Source: DATHBP01 sp035296085
GTDB lineage: Bacteria > Actinomycetota > Actinomycetes > Propionibacteriales > Nocardioidaceae
Direction of reading: 5' to 3'
Length of the DNA: 26,666 nucleotides
NCBI GenBank assembly: GCA_035296085.1
Contig: DATHBP010000249.1
Span: 1-26,666, forward strand
The position numbers and the translations under genes were made by a program. The notes below the pieces were generated by a model. The model had not been told where the DNA came from. It saw only the letters and a program-made list of their open reading frames with translations, and did not search any database. Shown in pieces: positions 24,126-26,666 of the stretch (position 1 is its first letter; the number at the start of each line of letters is the position of its first letter).

Positions 24126-24960
24126 AGTGCGCCCCTGCGGGCTGGGTTGAAGATCCGGTACGGGCGGTCGAGTCGCGGTGCTGAGGGGGCGTGCCGGTGT
24201 CGGGCAGCGCGTCTTTGGTCGGCGGGTCGTGCGCCTCCTCCTCGTCATGGCGTTCTCCGGCCATCCCGAAGTAGAGGATCGTGAGCAGCGCGAAGATGAA
24301 GGCCTGGATCAGACCGACGAACATGTCGAACAGCTTCCAGACGGCGTTGGGACCCCAGAGGATCCAGAGCGGGAACAGCCCGATCAAGGTGACGAGGATG
24401 CCGCCGGAGAAGATGTTGCCGAACAGTCGCAGCGCCAGGGTGAAGGGTTTGACGAGTTCCTCGAGCAGGTTGATCGGGAACAGGATCGGATAGGGCTGGA
24501 AGTAGTGCTTGATGTAGCCCTTGAGGCCGCGCCGCTGGATGCTGAACACGTGGACGCCCACGATCACCAGCAACCCGAGCGCGTAGGTGAGGTTGACGTC
24601 GGCGGTCGGCGCGGGCAGGTAGTGCGGGTCGTCGCCGCTGGGGATCGCATGCAGCCAGTTGGCGATCAAGATGAAGGCGAAAAGAGCAACCGCGAGTGGA
24701 ACCACGAACGGGTTGATGTGGCCGAGGCTTGCCTCGACCTGGCGGGTCACGGCGCCGATCAGCGCCTCCCAGATGACCTGGATCTTGCTGGGGACGCCGC
24801 TGGTGATCTTCGACCGCATCCAAAAGCCGAGCCCGATGACGATCATTCCGGCGATTGCCGTCGACCAGATGGTGTCGGCGTTCAGCGTGAAGCCGAGGAA
24901 CTCGACCGTCACGTGGTGGCCGATAGTGATGTCGGGGGCCGCGTGGACACCGTCGCTCAT
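24124..24960 (-). CDS. atpB: ATP synthase F0 subunit a
   Basis: The 278-residue stator channel has about five to six transmembrane helices. The essential arginine is in L-A-L-R-L-F-G-N-I-F-S-G-G near residues 190-202. After the last helix (ending at about 235, Y-F-G-M-A-G-E) there is a 40-residue polar tail with an acidic/His start and a Pro/Thr/Ser-rich end, which should lie in the cytoplasm. The ATG at 24958-24960 overlaps the preceding membrane protein gene by 4 bp; a longer frame upstream is a shadow of that gene. Confidence 0.95.
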   Translation of the reverse strand: MSDGVHAAPDITIGHHVTVEFLGFTLNADTIWSTAIAGMIVIGLGFWMRSKITSGVPSKIQVIWEALIGAVTRQVEASLGHINPFVVPLAVALFAFILIANWLHAIPSGDDPHYLPAPTADVNLTYALGLLVIVGVHVFSIQRRGLKGYIKHYFQPYPILFPINLLEELVKPFTLALRLFGNIFSGGILVTLIGLFPLWILWGPNAVWKLFDMFVGLIQAFIFALLTILYFGMAGERHDEEEAHDPPTKDALPDTGTPPQHRDSTARTGSSTQPAGAH

Positions 24961-25382
24961 GCCTTGCGCACCTCCTTGAGCAGCGGCAGCCCCGTGAAGG
25001 CCACCGTGATGGAGTGAAAGACTGCCAGCCCCGCCAGCGCTGTCGCCCCTGCTGGCCAGAAGGCTACGGCCAGGGCGAACGCGACAAGCGAGATGGCCAT
25101 GAGCCGCACGAAGGCCGACACCGCGAACTGCCGGCGCGAGAGCTCGGTGCCGCTCTCGGTGAACCGCACCATCGACATCTCGGTCAACAAGCTGTTCACC
25201 AGGCCGAGCGCGATCCCGGCGCAGATGAACACGCCGATGGCCCAGTACCCGTTCGAGGCGGCGATGACGAAGCCGGCCGCCATCAGGCACAGAGCCACGA
25301 TGGCGGTGCGGCGCTGGTTTGCCAGTGCCCGCACGATCGGGAGTGAGCCGAGCACCGGCGCTGTTGCCCCTTCCCTAGTCAT
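24957..25382 (-). CDS. ATP synthase subunit I-like membrane protein
   Basis: The 141-residue protein has four predicted hydrophobic helices (about 25-45, 47-65, 86-103 and 105-125). It sits where AtpI lies in actinobacterial atp operons, directly before atpB. AtpI-type proteins are thought to help c-ring assembly or magnesium supply and are not part of the finished enzyme. The ATG at 25380-25382 is preferred over a start at 25415 because the shorter form begins just within the end of the upstream gene (8-bp overlap). Confidence 0.75.
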   Translation of the reverse strand: MTREGATAPVLGSLPIVRALANQRRTAIVALCLMAAGFVIAASNGYWAIGVFICAGIALGLVNSLLTEMSMVRFTESGTELSRRQFAVSAFVRLMAISLVAFALAVAFWPAGATALAGLAVFHSITVAFTGLPLLKEVRKA

Positions 25383-25590
25383 GCAGGAACGCCTTGATCC
25401 GAACCCACGACCCACCGACTCCGGCCGCGATGCCGGCGGCGAGGCCGACCAGCGTCAGAAACGGCGTGGTCCCGAACCGCGAGTCGGCCCACCAGCCCAG
25501 CCCCAGACCGGCCAGCAGGCAAGTCACGTTGTAGGTGCCGATCCCGACCAACGTCCAGACGCTCAGCTGCCGGGCCGGCTGGTCGCTCAT
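25375..25590 (-). CDS. AtpZ/AtpI-family small membrane protein
   Basis: The 71-residue protein has two transmembrane helices: about 14-36, ending in G-L-G-L-G-W-W-A-D, and about 42-62. The glycine-rich helix followed by W-W-A-D and a second helix is typical of the AtpZ/AtpI family that precedes atp operons and probably aids F0 assembly. It is the first gene of the operon and lies 145 bases from the candidate promoter. GGGAG is present about 11 bases before the ATG. Confidence 0.75.
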   Translation of the reverse strand: MSDQPARQLSVWTLVGIGTYNVTCLLAGLGLGWWADSRFGTTPFLTLVGLAAGIAAGVGGSWVRIKAFLHD

Positions 25591-25734
25591 GCTGCGAGCG
25601 GCTCCCGTCGTGGCGAGGTGCGGTGGCGATGCTGCCGTGCCAGACGGGACGCGACGGTATCACAGCGCCGTACAGGGTGTCGGTCGTCATCGTGGCGGCC
25701 GTCCTGGGACTGGTTCGGGCGGGTCGTCGTCGCT

Positions 25735-25750
25735 TGTGAAAATTAGCACA
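25735..25750. promoter_or_regulatory. CRP/FNR-family (GlxR-like) operator
   Basis: The 16-bp palindrome TGTGA-N6-GCACA departs by a single base from the CRP/GlxR consensus TGTGA-N6-TCACA. Flanking T and A extend the pair to TTGTG/CACAA. It is in the AT-rich heart of the gap between the WecA-type gene and the atp operon, and its N6 is the candidate -10 of the atp promoter. Confidence 0.6.
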
Positions 25751-25768
25751 AAGTCCGCCTGCCACCAA
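25740..25768 (-). promoter_or_regulatory. Candidate housekeeping promoter of the atp operon
   Basis: On the minus strand TTGGTG (25763-25768) is followed by a 17-bp spacer and TAATTT (25740-25745). Spacing is ideal for a sigma70-type promoter and the region is the most AT-rich of the gap. It would give a leader of about 140 bases before the first atp gene. Confidence 0.55.
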
Positions 25769-25769
25769 A

Positions 25770-25779
25770 ACCTGCAGGT
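25770..25779. promoter_or_regulatory. Perfect 10-bp palindrome by the -35 box
   Basis: ACCTGCAGGT is self-complementary and ends two bases upstream of the candidate -35 of the atp promoter. It lies 7 bp after the stop of the WecA-type gene. It may be a second operator half-site pair or chance; there is no loop, so it is not a terminator. Confidence 0.25.
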
Positions 25780-25786
25780 CACGCGG

Positions 25787-26666
25787 CTAGATGAGCCCGC
25801 GCCGCCGACCGGGAAATCCGAAGGTCGCGAGCAGCGCCGCCAGCGCCAACCCCCCGGTGCCGAGCAACGCCACCCGGCCCGTCGCCAGACTCACCAGCAC
25901 CACGCCGAACGCGACGAGCCCGGCCCACAGGTACATGACGAGAACGGCGCGGCGGTGTGAGTGGCCGATCTCGAGCAGCCGGTGGTGCAGGTGCTGCTTG
26001 TCCGGAGCGAACGGTGACCGCCCCGCCCGGGTGCGGCGTACCACCGCTAACGCCATGTCGAGAAACGGCACGATCAGCACGGCGATCGGGAGGACGAGCG
26101 GCAGCAGCGCCGGCAGCAGGCTAGCCGAGGCGTTGCCCACCCCCTCGCTGACGTCGGCGGGGTTGAACTGACCGGTGAGACTGATGGCGGAGCACGCGAG
26201 CACGAGCCCGATGAGCATCGAGCCTGAGTCGCCCATGAACATCCGGGCCGGGAAGAAGTTGTGCGGCAGGAACCCCAGACAGGCACCGCTGAGTGCGGCG
26301 GTGAGGAACGCCGCGGTGGTGACCCGGGTCAGGTGGTTCTCGAAGGCCAGGACGAACGCGAAGCTGAAGAACGCCACCGCACCGATGCCGACGACCCCGA
26401 CCGCGAGACCGTCCAGGCCGTCGACGAAGTTGACGGCGTTGACCGTCCCCACGATCACCAGAACGGTCAGGATCGCCGCCTGTGAGCCGTCGAAGACGAA
26501 CGTCGTGGTGGAGTTGCCGCCGGGTAGCGGCAGCCAGTACAGCTGCATGCCTTGTACGACCACGAGCCCCGCCGCAAGGACCTGGCCGGCGAGCTTGGTG
26601 ACCGCGTCGAGCTCGAAGAGGTCGTCGATGACACCGACGGCGCAGATCGCCAGCCCGCCGAGCAGG
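25787..26666 (-). CDS. WecA/Rfe-type undecaprenyl-phosphate sugar-1-phosphate transferase (partial)
   Basis: The 5' part is cut by the window edge; about 292 C-terminal residues are visible. It is a polytopic membrane enzyme of the MraY/WecA family that starts cell-wall glycan linkers by placing a sugar phosphate on decaprenyl or undecaprenyl phosphate. Visible motifs are the acidic G-V-I-D-D-L-F near the window edge, N-F-V-D-G-L-D-G-L-A, F-M-G-D-S-G-S and the late D-K-Q-H-L-H-H-R-L histidine motif. These are those of WecA/TagO rather than MraY. In mycobacteria the orthologue (Rfe) also lies just before atpI-atpB and begins arabinogalactan linker synthesis. The frame is open through to base 26665, so a start at 26563 is not real. 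Confidence 0.9.
   Translation of the reverse strand, partial: LLGGLAICAVGVIDDLFELDAVTKLAGQVLAAGLVVVQGMQLYWLPLPGGNSTTTFVFDGSQAAILTVLVIVGTVNAVNFVDGLDGLAVGVVGIGAVAFFSFAFVLAFENHLTRVTTAAFLTAALSGACLGFLPHNFFPARMFMGDSGSMLIGLVLACSAISLTGQFNPADVSEGVGNASASLLPALLPLVLPIAVLIVPFLDMALAVVRRTRAGRSPFAPDKQHLHHRLLEIGHSHRRAVLVMYLWAGLVAFGVVLVSLATGRVALLGTGGLALAALLATFGFPGRRRGLI

Noticed and set aside
26561..26563. A GTG start for the WecA-type gene inside the window
   Set aside because: The frame continues upstream with the conserved acidic G-V-I-D-D motif, so the true start is beyond the window edge.

Overview
The window is high-GC, densely packed bacterial DNA from an actinobacterium. The evidence is a NucS mismatch-repair endonuclease, a Scy/FilP-like polarity coiled-coil protein, a WecA/Rfe-type gene directly upstream of an atp operon in actinobacterial order, an ATP synthase alpha subunit with a long C-terminal tail, and probable leaderless promoters. 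The genus cannot be told from this sequence. Parts of the layout resemble, from memory, the Streptomyces block carrying the epimerase, Scy/FilP, NucS, a PduO-type adenosyltransferase and atp genes.

Layout. 1-951: a thioredoxin-TPR (CnoX/YbbN-like) protein. 1021-5746 (minus): isobutyryl-CoA mutase large subunit IcmA, a PH-domain membrane protein, a 52-residue membrane peptide, the MeaB mutase chaperone and an acetyl-CoA acetyltransferase. 5888-10229 (plus): methylmalonyl/ethylmalonyl-CoA epimerase, crotonyl-CoA carboxylase/reductase (Ccr), a Scy/FilP-like coiled-coil protein and an AI-2E family permease with an alanine-heptad N-terminus. 10226-13126 (minus): an alpha/beta hydrolase, a small Cys/His protein and a double-domain 3-hydroxyacyl-CoA dehydrogenase. 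13148-13819 (plus): nucS. 13816-17196 (minus): ethylmalonyl-CoA mutase Ecm (MeaA), a STAS-domain protein and a second 3-hydroxybutyryl-CoA dehydrogenase. 17223-17801 (plus): PduO-type ATP:cob(I)alamin adenosyltransferase. 17806-25590 (minus): the complete F-type ATP synthase operon, transcribed I-like, I, B, E, F, H, A, G, D, C. 25787-end (minus): a WecA-type phosphoglycosyl transferase cut by the window edge.

How the genes fit together. Most of the left two thirds is a coenzyme-B12-dependent C4/C5 acyl-CoA module. Two acetyl-CoA are joined by the thiolase and reduced by the dehydrogenases. Crotonyl-CoA is reductively carboxylated by Ccr to ethylmalonyl-CoA, epimerised, and rearranged by Ecm to methylsuccinyl-CoA. 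IcmA links isobutyryl-CoA and butyryl-CoA. MeaB and the adenosyltransferase service the B12 mutases. A crotonase, methylsuccinyl-CoA dehydrogenase, mesaconyl-CoA hydratase, malyl-CoA lyase and the small B12-binding subunit IcmB are not in the window and must be elsewhere if the pathways are complete.

Regulation and structure. Five transcription-unit starts, and more weakly a sixth, have a -10-like hexamer placed for leaderless transcription. The nucS/dehydrogenase pair has overlapping divergent -10s in about 24 bp. The atp promoter candidate has a CRP/GlxR-like palindrome lying exactly over its -10. Convergent gene pairs overlap by 4 bp or are 4 bp apart, leaving no room for terminators. No stretch over 300 bases lacks a gene. 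I saw no tRNA, rRNA, CRISPR array, insertion sequence or attachment site.
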